Below are positions 1-7,365 of a DNA stretch of 37,425 nt, in pieces. The notes beneath the pieces were generated by a model. The model saw only the letters and a program-made list of their open reading frames with translations. It was not told the DNA's origin and searched no databases. The position numbers were made by a program, and so were the translations under genes. This DNA comes from Vulcaniibacterium gelatinicum. GTDB taxonomy: Bacteria > Pseudomonadota > Gammaproteobacteria > Xanthomonadales > Xanthomonadaceae. Within the stretch, counting starts at the first letter, position 1. Each line of letters starts with the position of its first letter. Where the stretch lies: contig NZ_VNKO01000023.1 in NCBI RefSeq assembly GCF_008033445.1, positions 1 through 37,425 of the forward strand, given 5' to 3'.

Positions 1-110
1 AGCGCGGAAAGGCTGGAAAGGTCGCCATCGTCGCCGTCATGCGGAAGATGCTGGTCATCCTCAATGCACGCATGCGGGACGCCATGGCAGGGGCTCCCGC
101 CATGGCCTGA
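1..110 (+). CDS. IS110-family transposase, C-terminal end (5' cut by window edge)
   Basis: The reading frame is open from base 3 and stops with TGA at 108-110. The 36 visible residues include KVAIVAVMRK and MLVILNARMRD, which match the conserved C-terminal tail of IS110/IS1111-type transposases (typically KVALxAxMRKLLxxLN). In that family this tail belongs to the Serine-containing Tnp20 domain, which works with an N-terminal DEDD RuvC-like domain. Both catalytic regions are outside the window, so activity cannot be judged. The gene converges on the gspE-like gene and stops only 13 bp from that gene's stop codon, so the right end of the element must lie very close to, or inside, the end of that neighbour. 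Family assignment rests on a short stretch but is distinctive. Confidence 0.75.
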   Translation, partial: RGKAGKVAIVAVMRKMLVILNARMRDAMAGAPAMA

Positions 111-123
111 TCAAGACAGTTGC

Positions 124-1884
124 TCAGCCGTCCATGCCCATGCCGCCGGTGACGCGCACCACTTCCTCGACCGTGGTCAGGCCCTGGCGCGCCTTGAGCA
201 GGCCGTCCTCGCGCAGCGTGCGCCCGCCCTGCTCGTTGGCCAGCGCGCGCATGCGCTCGCCGGTGGCGCGGGCCAGCACCAGCTCCTGCAGCTCCGGGGT
301 CACGTCCACCAGCTCGTAGATGCCGATCCGGCCGCGGTAGCCGGTGCCCTGACAGCGCGCGCAGCCGACCGCGCGGCGCCAGTCGGCGGGCGCGGGCTCG
401 TCGCCGAGCAGCGGCGTGACCAGCCGCGCGACCGCCGGCAGCACCTCGGCCGGCGCGCTGCAGTCGGGGCACACCCGACGCACCAGCCGCTGCGCCTGCA
501 CCGCGCGCACGCTGGTGGCGACCAGGAACGGCTCCACGCCCATGTCCACCAGGCGCGTGAACGCGCTCACCGCGTCGTTGGTGTGCAGGGTGGACAGCAC
601 CAGGTGGCCGGTGAGCGCGGCCTGCACCGCGATCTCCGCGGTCTCCAGGTCGCGGATCTCGCCGATCATGACCACGTCCGGGTCCTGGCGCAGGATCGCG
701 CGCAGGGCGCGGGCGAAGCTGTAGCCGATCTCGGCGTTGGCCTGGATCTGGGTCACGCCCGGCACCTGGTATTCGACCGGATCCTCGACCGTGATGATCT
801 TGCGGTCGCGCCGGTTCATCTCCTCGAGCGTGGCGTACAGCGTGGTGGACTTGCCCGAGCCGGTCGGGCCGGTCACCAGCACGATGCCGTGCGGCTCGCG
901 CGCCCAGGTGCGGAACAGGGCCAGGTCGCGCGCGGAGAAGCCGAGCCGTTCCAGGCTCAGTTCCTGCCGCTCCTTGGGCAGCAGGCGCAGCACCAGCGAT
1001 TCGCCGTGCACCGCCGGCACCGCCGAGGCGCGGATGTCCACCTCCTGGCCGCTCACGCGCGTGCTCAGGCGGCCGTCCTGCGGCAGGCGCCGCTCGGCGA
1101 TGTCCATGCCCGAGATCAGCTTGACCCGCGAGGCCACGGCCGGATAGCGGCTGGCCGGCAGGGTCAGGCGGGTGTGCAGGATGCCGTCGATGCGGAAGCG
1201 GACATGGAACAGCAGCTCCTCCGGCTCGATGTGGATGTCGGAGGCGCGCTGATCCATCGCCTGGGCGAGCAGGTTGTTGACCAGCTCGATCACCGGCGCT
1301 TCCTCGGCCAGCTCGCGCAGGTGGCTGACGTCGTCCTCGCCCTCGGCGGCGTCCACGCGGCCGGCGCGGCCGACCAGGTCGAGCAGGCGGTCGAGGTCCT
1401 GGCTGCGGGCCAGGCGCCACGCCCAGCCGTCCGCCGACAGACGCTGCTGCAGGATCTCGTTGAGCGCGGGGTCGAGCGGGTCGCGCGCCGCCACCAGCAG
1501 CCCGGCCGAGGCCGAGCGCCAGGCCACCGCGCCGTTGTCCAGCCACCACTCGCGCACCAGGCCGGTGGCGTCCATCGCCGCCTGGATCGCGGCGGCGTCC
1601 TCCGGCCACTCCCCGCCCTCGAGCAGCGGGATGCGCAATTGCTCGGACAGCACCGGCAGCAGCGACTCCTCCGACAGCGCGCCCAGGCGCACCAGGATGC
1701 TGCCGAGGCGGCCGCCGAACTGCTGCTGGAAGGCCAGCGCCTTGGCGACGTCGGCGGCGGTCGCCAGCTGGCGCTCGACCAGCAGGTCGCCGATGCGACG
1801 CGCTGCCGGCGGGGCCGCGGCGGGAGAAGGCGGGGAAGCCGTGGAACGCATGACAGGGGGACTGCGGACGGGCGGCGGGAGCAT
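124..1884 (-). CDS. gspE: GspE/PilB-family secretion ATPase (probably type II secretion, XpsE/GspE)
   Basis: A 586-residue hexameric traffic ATPase that would power pseudopilus (type II secretion) or pilus assembly at the cytoplasmic face of the inner membrane. An N-terminal MshEN-like domain spans about residues 28-100. The core has Walker A GPTGSGKST at 339-347, an Asp box around 367, Walker B VVMIGEIRD at 404-412, His box TGHLVLSTLHT, and a zinc-binding tetracysteine (C472, C475, C508, C511) typical of GspE and PilB. The start at 1884 has no clear ribosome site; an in-frame ATG at 1851 is the alternative and would remove 11 proline-rich residues. In type II clusters gspF normally follows gspE; here the next thing downstream is the IS110 end. 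GspE is preferred over PilB, but without neighbours the choice is not certain. Confidence 0.85.
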   Translation of the reverse strand: MLPPPVRSPPVMRSTASPPSPAAAPPAARRIGDLLVERQLATAADVAKALAFQQQFGGRLGSILVRLGALSEESLLPVLSEQLRIPLLEGGEWPEDAAAIQAAMDATGLVREWWLDNGAVAWRSASAGLLVAARDPLDPALNEILQQRLSADGWAWRLARSQDLDRLLDLVGRAGRVDAAEGEDDVSHLRELAEEAPVIELVNNLLAQAMDQRASDIHIEPEELLFHVRFRIDGILHTRLTLPASRYPAVASRVKLISGMDIAERRLPQDGRLSTRVSGQEVDIRASAVPAVHGESLVLRLLPKERQELSLERLGFSARDLALFRTWAREPHGIVLVTGPTGSGKSTTLYATLEEMNRRDRKIITVEDPVEYQVPGVTQIQANAEIGYSFARALRAILRQDPDVVMIGEIRDLETAEIAVQAALTGHLVLSTLHTNDAVSAFTRLVDMGVEPFLVATSVRAVQAQRLVRRVCPDCSAPAEVLPAVARLVTPLLGDEPAPADWRRAVGCARCQGTGYRGRIGIYELVDVTPELQELVLARATGERMRALANEQGGRTLREDGLLKARQGLTTVEEVVRVTGGMGMDG

Positions 1885-1949
1885 AGCAGGTCGCTTCGCG
1901 CACCCAGCCCGGAGAACGCTGCTCCAGGGCCGGCCGCGTCAGGGCGCGC

Positions 1950-3326
1950 TCACTGCACCCGACGCCGCAGCCAGTTCAGCAGGTCGATGCGGGTGATCAG
2001 CCCCAGGAACCTCGACCCGTCCATCACGATCGCCACATGGCCGCGGTCGAACACCGGCAGCAGCGCCTCCACCGGCGACTTCACGTCCAGGATGTCGAGC
2101 TTGGACACCATCGCGGTGGACACGCGGTCGCGGAACCGGGCCTCGTCGCCGTACACGTGCAGCAGCACGTCACTCTCGTCGATGATGCCGACGATGCGGT
2201 CCCCGTCCATCACCGGCAGCTGCGAGATCTCGTACAGTTTCATCCGCTGGTAGGCGGTGGTGAGCAGGTCGTCGGGGCCGACCACGATCGTGTCGCGCTG
2301 GGCGTACGGGCGCACGATCAGGTCGCGCAGGTCGCCGTGCTGCGGGCGCTCGAGGAAGCCGTTGTCGAGCATCCAGTAGTCGTTGTACATCTTCGAGATG
2401 TACTTGTTGCCGGTATCGGGCACCAGCGTCAGCACGTTCTTCGGCGCGGTCTGCTCGCGGCAGTAGCGCAGCGCCGCGGCGAGCAGGGTGCCGGTGGAGG
2501 AACCGCCGAGGATGCCCTCGCGCTCGAGCAGCATGCGCGCGGTCAGGAAACTCTCCTTGTCGCCGATCGCGTAGGCCTTCTTCACCCGCGAAAAGTCGGA
2601 GATCGTGGGCAGGAAGTCCTCGCCGATGCCCTCCACCATCCAGGTGCCGGATTTCTGGCTGAGCGTGCCCTCGTTGATGTACTGGGCCAGGATCGAACCC
2701 ACCGGGTCGGCCAGGACCAGCTCGGTGTGCGGCGAGCGGCTGGCGAAGCAGCGCGACAGGCCGGTCATGGTGCCGGAGCTGCCGCAGCCGAACACGACCG
2801 CGTCCACGCCGCCGACCTCGGCCATCTGCTCCAGGATCTCCGGGCCGGTGCCGAACTCGTGCGCGGCCGGGTTGTCGGGGTTGCCGAACTGGTTGATGAA
2901 GTAGGCACCCGGCGTCTCGCGCGCGATCCGCTCGGCCATGTCCTGGTAGTACTCGGGATGGCCCTTGGCCACGTCCGAGCGGGTGAGCACCACCTGCGCG
3001 CCCATCGCCTTGAGGTTGAAGATCTTCTCCCGGCTCATCTTGTCCGGGACCACCAGGATCAGCTTGTAACCCTTCTGCTGCGCGACCAGGGCCAGGCCGA
3101 TGCCGGTGTTGCCGGCGGTGCCCTCGACCAGGGTGTCGCCGGGCTTGATGTCGCCGCGCCGTTCCGCGGCCTCGATCATGGACAGGCCGATGCGGTCCTT
3201 GATCGAGCCGCCGGGGTTCTGCGACTCGAGCTTGAGGTAGAGCGTGCAGGGGCCGGTGTCGAGGCGGCGGGCACGCACGATCGGCGTGCGGCCGACCAGT
3301 TCGAGGACGGAGGCGTGGATCGGCAT
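1950..3326 (-). CDS. cystathionine beta-synthase (PLP enzyme with C-terminal CBS pair)
   Basis: A 458-residue fold-type II PLP enzyme that condenses serine (or O-acetylserine) with homocysteine to give cystathionine, the first step of reverse transsulfuration. The PLP lysine is K43 in NPGGSIKDR; the substrate loop is GTAGNTGIG near 69-77, the phosphate-binding loop is GCGSSGTMTG at 180-189, and GGSSTGT lies near 274. Two CBS domains follow (about 335-395 and 402-455), as in eukaryotic-type enzymes, and could bind an adenosyl ligand such as AdoMet; this is inferred from the family. The pair of domains separates it from plain cysteine synthases CysK/CysM, although minor cysteine synthase activity cannot be excluded. 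It is a single gene between gspE and the DUF465 gene, with no strong ribosome site at the ATG. Confidence 0.88.
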   Translation of the reverse strand: MPIHASVLELVGRTPIVRARRLDTGPCTLYLKLESQNPGGSIKDRIGLSMIEAAERRGDIKPGDTLVEGTAGNTGIGLALVAQQKGYKLILVVPDKMSREKIFNLKAMGAQVVLTRSDVAKGHPEYYQDMAERIARETPGAYFINQFGNPDNPAAHEFGTGPEILEQMAEVGGVDAVVFGCGSSGTMTGLSRCFASRSPHTELVLADPVGSILAQYINEGTLSQKSGTWMVEGIGEDFLPTISDFSRVKKAYAIGDKESFLTARMLLEREGILGGSSTGTLLAAALRYCREQTAPKNVLTLVPDTGNKYISKMYNDYWMLDNGFLERPQHGDLRDLIVRPYAQRDTIVVGPDDLLTTAYQRMKLYEISQLPVMDGDRIVGIIDESDVLLHVYGDEARFRDRVSTAMVSKLDILDVKSPVEALLPVFDRGHVAIVMDGSRFLGLITRIDLLNWLRRRVQ

Positions 3327-3367
3327 GGAGCGCTCGGACGGCGACCGCGCGGTGCGGCGAAGGCGCG

Positions 3368-3373
3368 ATTATG
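3368..3373 (-). promoter_or_regulatory. candidate extended -10 element for cystathionine beta-synthase
   Basis: On the minus strand the sequence reads TTGGCATAATCG, that is an extended TGn followed by CATAAT (five of six consensus positions). It lies 42 bp upstream of the ATG at 3326. No convincing -35 hexamer sits 17 bp upstream, which is tolerable for an extended -10 promoter. This is pattern recognition only. Confidence 0.35.
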
Positions 3374-3445
3374 CCAAGCGCTCCGCGCGCGGGCGGCAGC
3401 GGCCGACGAGGAAGGCCGCCGCCGCCCGCGCGACGAGAGAGACGG

Positions 3446-3664
3446 TCAGTGTCGCGAGGCCTCGTACATCGAGAGCAGCCGGTCCTTGGCCGCGAGTTTC
3501 TCGCGCTTCATCCGCGAGAGGGTCATGTCGTCCACGGGCAGGACGCCGAGTTCGGCGTCGAGCACCTGCTTGTCCAGTTCCTTGTGGCGCATGTAGAGCT
3601 GCCGGAACTCGGGGTTGGACTTCATCAGCGCCTCGAGTTCCGCCTGCGAATGCCCTTCGAACAT
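3446..3664 (-). CDS. DUF465/YdcH-family small protein
   Basis: A 72-residue charged helical protein starting MFEGHSQAELEALM. The YdcH/DUF465 family is recognised by the pattern of a short N-terminal segment, NPEFRQLYMRHKELDKQV in the middle, and a C-terminal DDMTLSRMKREKLAAKDRL. No biochemical role is established for the family. The start is well supported: AGGAGG lies 5 nt before the ATG (minus strand, about 3670-3675), whereas the upstream reading frame that continues to 3910 is arginine/proline-rich and looks non-coding. It is a soluble cytoplasmic protein, with no signal peptide or membrane segment, and probably forms a two-helix hairpin. It is transcribed in the same direction as the flanking genes but separated from them by more than 100 bp on each side. 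Confidence 0.85.
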   Translation of the reverse strand: MFEGHSQAELEALMKSNPEFRQLYMRHKELDKQVLDAELGVLPVDDMTLSRMKREKLAAKDRLLSMYEASRH

Positions 3665-4039
3665 GTCAGCCTCCTCAGCGTGTCTTGCGCGTCCGGCCGG
3701 GCGGGCCGGGCGACGGCGGGGGAGCCGGCCGGCGCCCGTCACGGGCGTCGGTGCGGTTCCGGAAAGGGCGCAAATGCGAACGCCCCGGCCAGGTGACGGC
3801 ACGGGGCGTTGCGGGGATCGGTCGGTCGGGGCACGGACGCCTGCCAGTCGGGCGTCCGCGCGAACTTCGCTTGCGGCGGAACGCTCCTGGAGTGCGGCGT
3901 CGTGGATCATCGGCCTCTCGTGGCCGGGTGATTGCGGCCACCCGGGATTCAGACCCTACTCCTCCCCCGGGCCGGCGGCAAGCCCCGCCGGCGCCCGCCT
4001 GGGCCGGGGGGCTGCAACGCAAGTGATTGATTTCAAAGA
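3665..4039. other. 375-bp intergenic stretch with three short hairpins, no supported gene
   Basis: Between the DUF465 gene and the OmpA gene I see no credible ORF; the 115-codon minus-strand frame here is Arg/Pro-rich. Three inverted repeats are visible. At 3733-3747, CGCCCGT and ACGGGCG flank one base. At 3779-3810, AACGCCCCG and CGGGGCGTT are perfect 9-bp arms around a 14-nt loop. At 3924-3945, CCGGGTG and CACCCGG have an 8-nt loop. One of them may end the ompA transcript, but none is followed by a T-run. The stretch could equally hold a small RNA or the DUF465 promoter. Confidence 0.5.
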
Positions 4040-5335
4040 TCAGTCTTCGAGCAGGATCTCGACCCGGCGGTTCTTCGCCCGACCGGCGGCGGTGGTGTTG
4101 TCGGCGACCGGCTCGGCCTCACCGCGGCCGCTGGCCTGCATGCGCGCGCGCGGCACGCCGGCGCCGGCCAGGGCCTCGAGCACGGCCCGCGCGCGGCGCT
4201 CGGACAGGGCCTGGTTGGCGGCCTCCTCGCCCTGGCTGTCGGTGTGGCCGACGATCCGGATCCGGCCCGCCGGCCCCGCCTTCAGGTAGGCGGCGAGGGT
4301 GCGCAAGGTGGCCTGGGCCTGGGCGGTGAGGGTGGCCTGGCCGGGCGCGAACGCATCGCCGGCCAGGGTGAAGACCTCGCCGCCGGCGTCGCGGCGCGAA
4401 GGCGGCAGGGTGCCGCCGGCGAGCAGCGCGGCCTCCTGCCGGGCCAGTTCGGCCTCGCGCCGGCGGGCCTCGGCCAGGCGCGCGGCCTGGGCGCCGGCGA
4501 CGCCCTGGATCACCTCCTCGGCCTGGGCACGGGCGGCGGCCTCGGCTTCGGCGGCCGCACGCAGGCGGGCGGCCTCCTCGGCCTGGATCTGGGCCTCGAT
4601 CCGGAGCCGTTCGGCCTCGGCACGGGCGGCCTCGGCCTCGCGCCGGCTGGCCTCGACCAGCAGCTCGGCGCGCTCGCGGTCCAGGCGCTCGAGCTCGCGC
4701 CGGATCGCCTCGGTGCGCGCGGCCCGCTCGGCCACGGCCACCCGGCGCTCGGCGATCAACTGGCGCCCCGGCCGCTCGCGGCGCGGCGCCTCGGCCAACG
4801 CGGCCAGCGCCTGCCGGGCCTGCAAGCGCTCGTAGGCGGCCAGGCCGGCCAGGCGCGGATCGGCCTCCAGCGCGCGCAGGCGCGCCTCGAGGTCGGCGCC
4901 CGCAGGCATGGCCGCCGGGGCCTCGTCCCACACCCCCGGCGGCAGGTCCTCGGCCGGCAGCTGCAACTGCGCGCGCAGCGCGGCGATCTCCGCGCGCCGC
5001 TGCGCCAGGGCCTGGCGGGCGGCCTCGCCGGCACCGGCCGCGTGCGCGGCGTCGCCCTCGGCCGCGGCGGCCAGCGCGTACATCCGCGCGTCCTCGTCGC
5101 GGCCCTCGCTCATCGCCGCCTGCGCCCGCCGCAGCGCCTCGCGCGCCTGCGCGATCGTCTCGGGCGCGTACTGGTCGGCGTCGGCGGCCTCGGCGCGCGC
5201 GACCGCCTGCGCCGCGGCCTCCAGTTCCGCGGTCGGCGGCGGCAACGTGGCGCAGCCCGCGACCGCGAGCACGAGGCCGCAAACCGCCGCGTGCAGCGTT
5301 TGACGGAAGTGTGCGAAGCTTGAGCGCATACGCAT
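4040..5335 (-). CDS. OmpA-family outer-membrane lipoprotein with DUF4398 and Ala/Glu/Arg-rich coiled coil
   Basis: A 431-residue lipoprotein if translation starts at the ATG at 5335 (a second ATG at 5329 is also possible). The signal peptide ends in LAVAG before Cys28, a lipobox, so it should be lipidated. Residues about 35-120 match DUF4398 (SmpA-like N-terminal helical region). Then comes a long Ala/Glu/Arg-rich segment, predicted coiled coil, up to about residue 290. The last 120 residues are an OmpA peptidoglycan-binding domain with the VGHTDSQG motif, the LSERRARAV segment and a terminal GRAKNRRVEILLE. It would anchor the outer membrane to peptidoglycan across the periplasm. The frame stays open up to 5434, overlapping pilU, but the lipoprotein signal fixes the start. 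It is divergent from pilU, with about 90 bp between them for both promoters. Confidence 0.85.
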   Translation of the reverse strand: MRMRSSFAHFRQTLHAAVCGLVLAVAGCATLPPPTAELEAAAQAVARAEAADADQYAPETIAQAREALRRAQAAMSEGRDEDARMYALAAAAEGDAAHAAGAGEAARQALAQRRAEIAALRAQLQLPAEDLPPGVWDEAPAAMPAGADLEARLRALEADPRLAGLAAYERLQARQALAALAEAPRRERPGRQLIAERRVAVAERAARTEAIRRELERLDRERAELLVEASRREAEAARAEAERLRIEAQIQAEEAARLRAAAEAEAAARAQAEEVIQGVAGAQAARLAEARRREAELARQEAALLAGGTLPPSRRDAGGEVFTLAGDAFAPGQATLTAQAQATLRTLAAYLKAGPAGRIRIVGHTDSQGEEAANQALSERRARAVLEALAGAGVPRARMQASGRGEAEPVADNTTAAGRAKNRRVEILLED

Positions 5336-5426
5336 AGGGGATCGTGCGACGTCCTGGGCGACACACCACGGCGGCGGAAGCCGGCGGCGCGCCCGCATCG
5401 TATCGCATTCACACGAGGTATCGCGG

Positions 5427-6554
5427 ATGGACATCGGCTACTTCCTCAAGCTGATGACGGAAAAGAACGCCTCCGACATGTTCCTGACCACCGGCGCGCC
5501 GGTGTACATCAAGGTCGAGGGCAAGCTCTATCCGCTCGGCAACACCGGGCTGCCGCCCGGCATGGTCAAGAAGATCGCCTACTCGCTGATGGACGAGGGC
5601 CAGGTGCCGGTGTTCGAGCGCGACCTGGAGCTGAACATGGCCATCGCCCTGCCCGACTCGGGCCGCTTCCGCGTCAACGTGTTCAAGCAGCGCGGCGAGG
5701 TGGGCATGGTGATCCGCGCGATCCGCAGCGTGATCCCGACCATCGAGGAGCTGCAGCTGCCGCAGGTGCTCAAGGACATCATCATGGCCCCGCGCGGGCT
5801 GGTGCTGATCGTGGGTTCGACCGGCTCGGGCAAGTCCACCACCCTGGCCTCGATGATCGACTACCGCAACAGCACCACCTCGGGCCACATCCTCACCATC
5901 GAGGATCCGATCGAGTACCTGCACAAGCACAAGAAGTCCATCGTCAACCAGCGCGAGGTCGGCCTGGACACCCACGCCTTCCACAACGCGCTCAAGAACG
6001 CGATGCGCGAGGCGCCGGACGTGATCCTGATCGGCGAGATCCTCGACGCCACCACGATGGAGGCCGCGATCGCCTTCGCCGAGACCGGCCACCTGTGCCT
6101 GGCGACGCTGCACTCGAACAACGCCGACCAGACCATCGAGCGCATCCTCAACTTCTTCCACGAGTCGGCGCACAAGAACGTGCTGATGAACCTGGCCCTC
6201 AACCTCAAGGCGGTGGTCAGCCAGCGCCTGGTGATCGGCACCGACGGCCGCCGCCTGCCGGCGTGCGAGGTGTTGATCAACACGCCGATGATCCGCGACC
6301 TGCTGCGCCGCGGCCAGGTGCACGAGCTCAAGCAGGCGATGGAGGAATCGCTGGAGGAAGGCATGGAGAGCTTCGACCAGTGCCTGTTCCGGCTGGCCAA
6401 GGAGGGCAAGATCACGATCGAGGAGGCGCTGCGCGCGGCCGACTCGCGCGACGGCCTGGCGCTCAAGTTCCGCCTGTCCGAGGGCAGCACGGGCGAGCAC
6501 GATCCCTACGCCGACGTGTTCGAGGCCGGCGGCGCCTCGGCACAGCAGCACTGA
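5427..6554 (+). CDS. pilU: type IV pilus retraction ATPase PilU
   Basis: A 375-residue PilT-like ATPase, the accessory retraction motor that works with PilT at the inner-membrane base of the type IV pilus. Walker A GSTGSGKST is at 130-138, Asp box LTIEDPIEY near 156-164, Walker B ILIGEILD at 200-207 and the His box AETGHLCLATLHS at 218-230. The Walker B segment reads GEILD where most PilT/PilU proteins read GEIRD or GEMRD. PilU rather than PilT is indicated by the long C-terminal tail after about residue 330, MESFDQCLFRLAKEG, and the spacing of the N-terminal PAS-like domain. The start ATG is preceded by CGAGG about 9 nt upstream. pilT, which normally precedes pilU, is not present here; upstream is the divergent OmpA lipoprotein gene. 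Confidence 0.92.
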   Translation: MDIGYFLKLMTEKNASDMFLTTGAPVYIKVEGKLYPLGNTGLPPGMVKKIAYSLMDEGQVPVFERDLELNMAIALPDSGRFRVNVFKQRGEVGMVIRAIRSVIPTIEELQLPQVLKDIIMAPRGLVLIVGSTGSGKSTTLASMIDYRNSTTSGHILTIEDPIEYLHKHKKSIVNQREVGLDTHAFHNALKNAMREAPDVILIGEILDATTMEAAIAFAETGHLCLATLHSNNADQTIERILNFFHESAHKNVLMNLALNLKAVVSQRLVIGTDGRRLPACEVLINTPMIRDLLRRGQVHELKQAMEESLEEGMESFDQCLFRLAKEGKITIEEALRAADSRDGLALKFRLSEGSTGEHDPYADVFEAGGASAQQH

Positions 6555-6559
6555 ATTCC

Positions 6560-6580
6560 CGCGCGGGCCGGCCCCGCGCG
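6560..6580. terminator. GC hairpin between convergent pilU and maiA
   Basis: CGCGCGGG (6560-6567) and CCCGCGCG (6573-6580) form a perfect 8-bp stem with a 5-nt loop in the 39 bp separating the two convergent genes. It may act in both directions; no T-run follows, so it could instead be a 3'-end stabiliser or a rho-dependent end. Confidence 0.4.
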
Positions 6581-6593
6581 ACGGCCGGCCGCG

Positions 6594-7256
6594 TCAGGCC
6601 GAGGCCGGCGCGTCGGGCTGGCGCTCCGGGCGTGCGGCGTCGAACTGCGGCAAGGCCAGGCAGGCCTCCTCGATCCGCAGCAGGGTCGGATACGGGGCGA
6701 GGTCCACGCCGAAGCGGCGCGCGTTGTACAGCTGCGGCACCAGGCAGCAGTCGGCGATCGTGGGCATGTTGCCGTCGCAGAACACGTCGGTGGACGGATG
6801 GTCGGCGATCATCGCCTCGAGCGCGGTCAGCCCCTCGACGATCCAGTGCCGCACCCACTCCTCGCGCTCGGGCTGCGGCACGTGCCACTCCTGCTCGAAG
6901 TACTGCAGCACGCGCAGGTTGTTGAGCGGATGGACGTCGCAGGCCACCGCCATCGCCAGCGCGCGCACCCGCTGGCGTTCGCGCGCGGTGGCCGGCAGCA
7001 GCGGCGGCTGCGGCCACATCTCGTCCAGGTACTCCAGGATCGCCACCGACTGCCGCAGCATGCGCTGGCCGTGCTGCAGCACCGGCACCAGGCCCTGCGG
7101 GTTGGCCTCGCGGAATTCGGGCGTGTGCTGCTCGCCGCCGTTGCGCAGCAGGTGCACCGGGACGATGTCGTAGGACAACCCCTTCAGGTTCAGGCCGATG
7201 CGCACCCGGTAGGCGGCGCTCGAGCGCCAGTACGAATACAGCCGCAGTCGTTCCAT
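6594..7256 (-). CDS. maiA: maleylacetoacetate isomerase (zeta-class glutathione transferase)
   Basis: A 220-residue cytosolic GST-zeta protein that isomerises maleylacetoacetate to fumarylacetoacetate with glutathione, the third step from 4-hydroxyphenylpyruvate. The N-terminal thioredoxin-like domain has YSYWRSSAAYRVRIGLNLKG, the glutathione loop NPQGLVPVL and QSVAILEYLDE. The C-terminal helical domain has the N-capping box MPTIADCCLVPQLYNA. The usual SSCSxR active-site segment is SSAAYR here: the serine pair is kept but the cysteine is missing, as in several gammaproteobacterial members. It lies 109 bp downstream of the fumarylacetoacetate hydrolase gene in the same orientation, which supports the assignment and suggests one operon. 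The partner genes hppD and hmgA are 18 kb away in this window. Confidence 0.9.
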   Translation of the reverse strand: MERLRLYSYWRSSAAYRVRIGLNLKGLSYDIVPVHLLRNGGEQHTPEFREANPQGLVPVLQHGQRMLRQSVAILEYLDEMWPQPPLLPATARERQRVRALAMAVACDVHPLNNLRVLQYFEQEWHVPQPEREEWVRHWIVEGLTALEAMIADHPSTDVFCDGNMPTIADCCLVPQLYNARRFGVDLAPYPTLLRIEEACLALPQFDAARPERQPDAPASA

Positions 7257-7302
7257 CCGCGCTCGCTCCCCGGTCGGCCGCGCGCATCACGCGACGGCCG
7301 TC

Positions 7303-7331
7303 ACCATAGCCGCATGCCCGCGCGCACGGAA
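7303..7331 (-). promoter_or_regulatory. weak candidate promoter for maiA inside the FAH-maiA gap
   Basis: On the minus strand TTCCGT (7326-7331) and TATGGT (7303-7308) are 17 bp apart. Both hexamers match consensus only partly. It would allow maiA to be expressed separately from the upstream gene, but read-through is equally likely. Confidence 0.25.
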
Positions 7332-7365
7332 GACCGTCGGTCGCGCGCCTGCCGACGCCGGCCGG

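Noticed and set aside
64-2253. A 729-codon plus-strand frame across gspE and the cystathionine beta-synthase end
   Set aside because: It crosses two well-supported genes on the other strand and shows the same low-complexity composition typical of antisense frames.
3675-4022. A 115-codon minus-strand frame between the DUF465 and OmpA genes
   Set aside because: Arg/Pro/Gly-rich, with no ribosome site and no recognisable motif; hairpins run through it.
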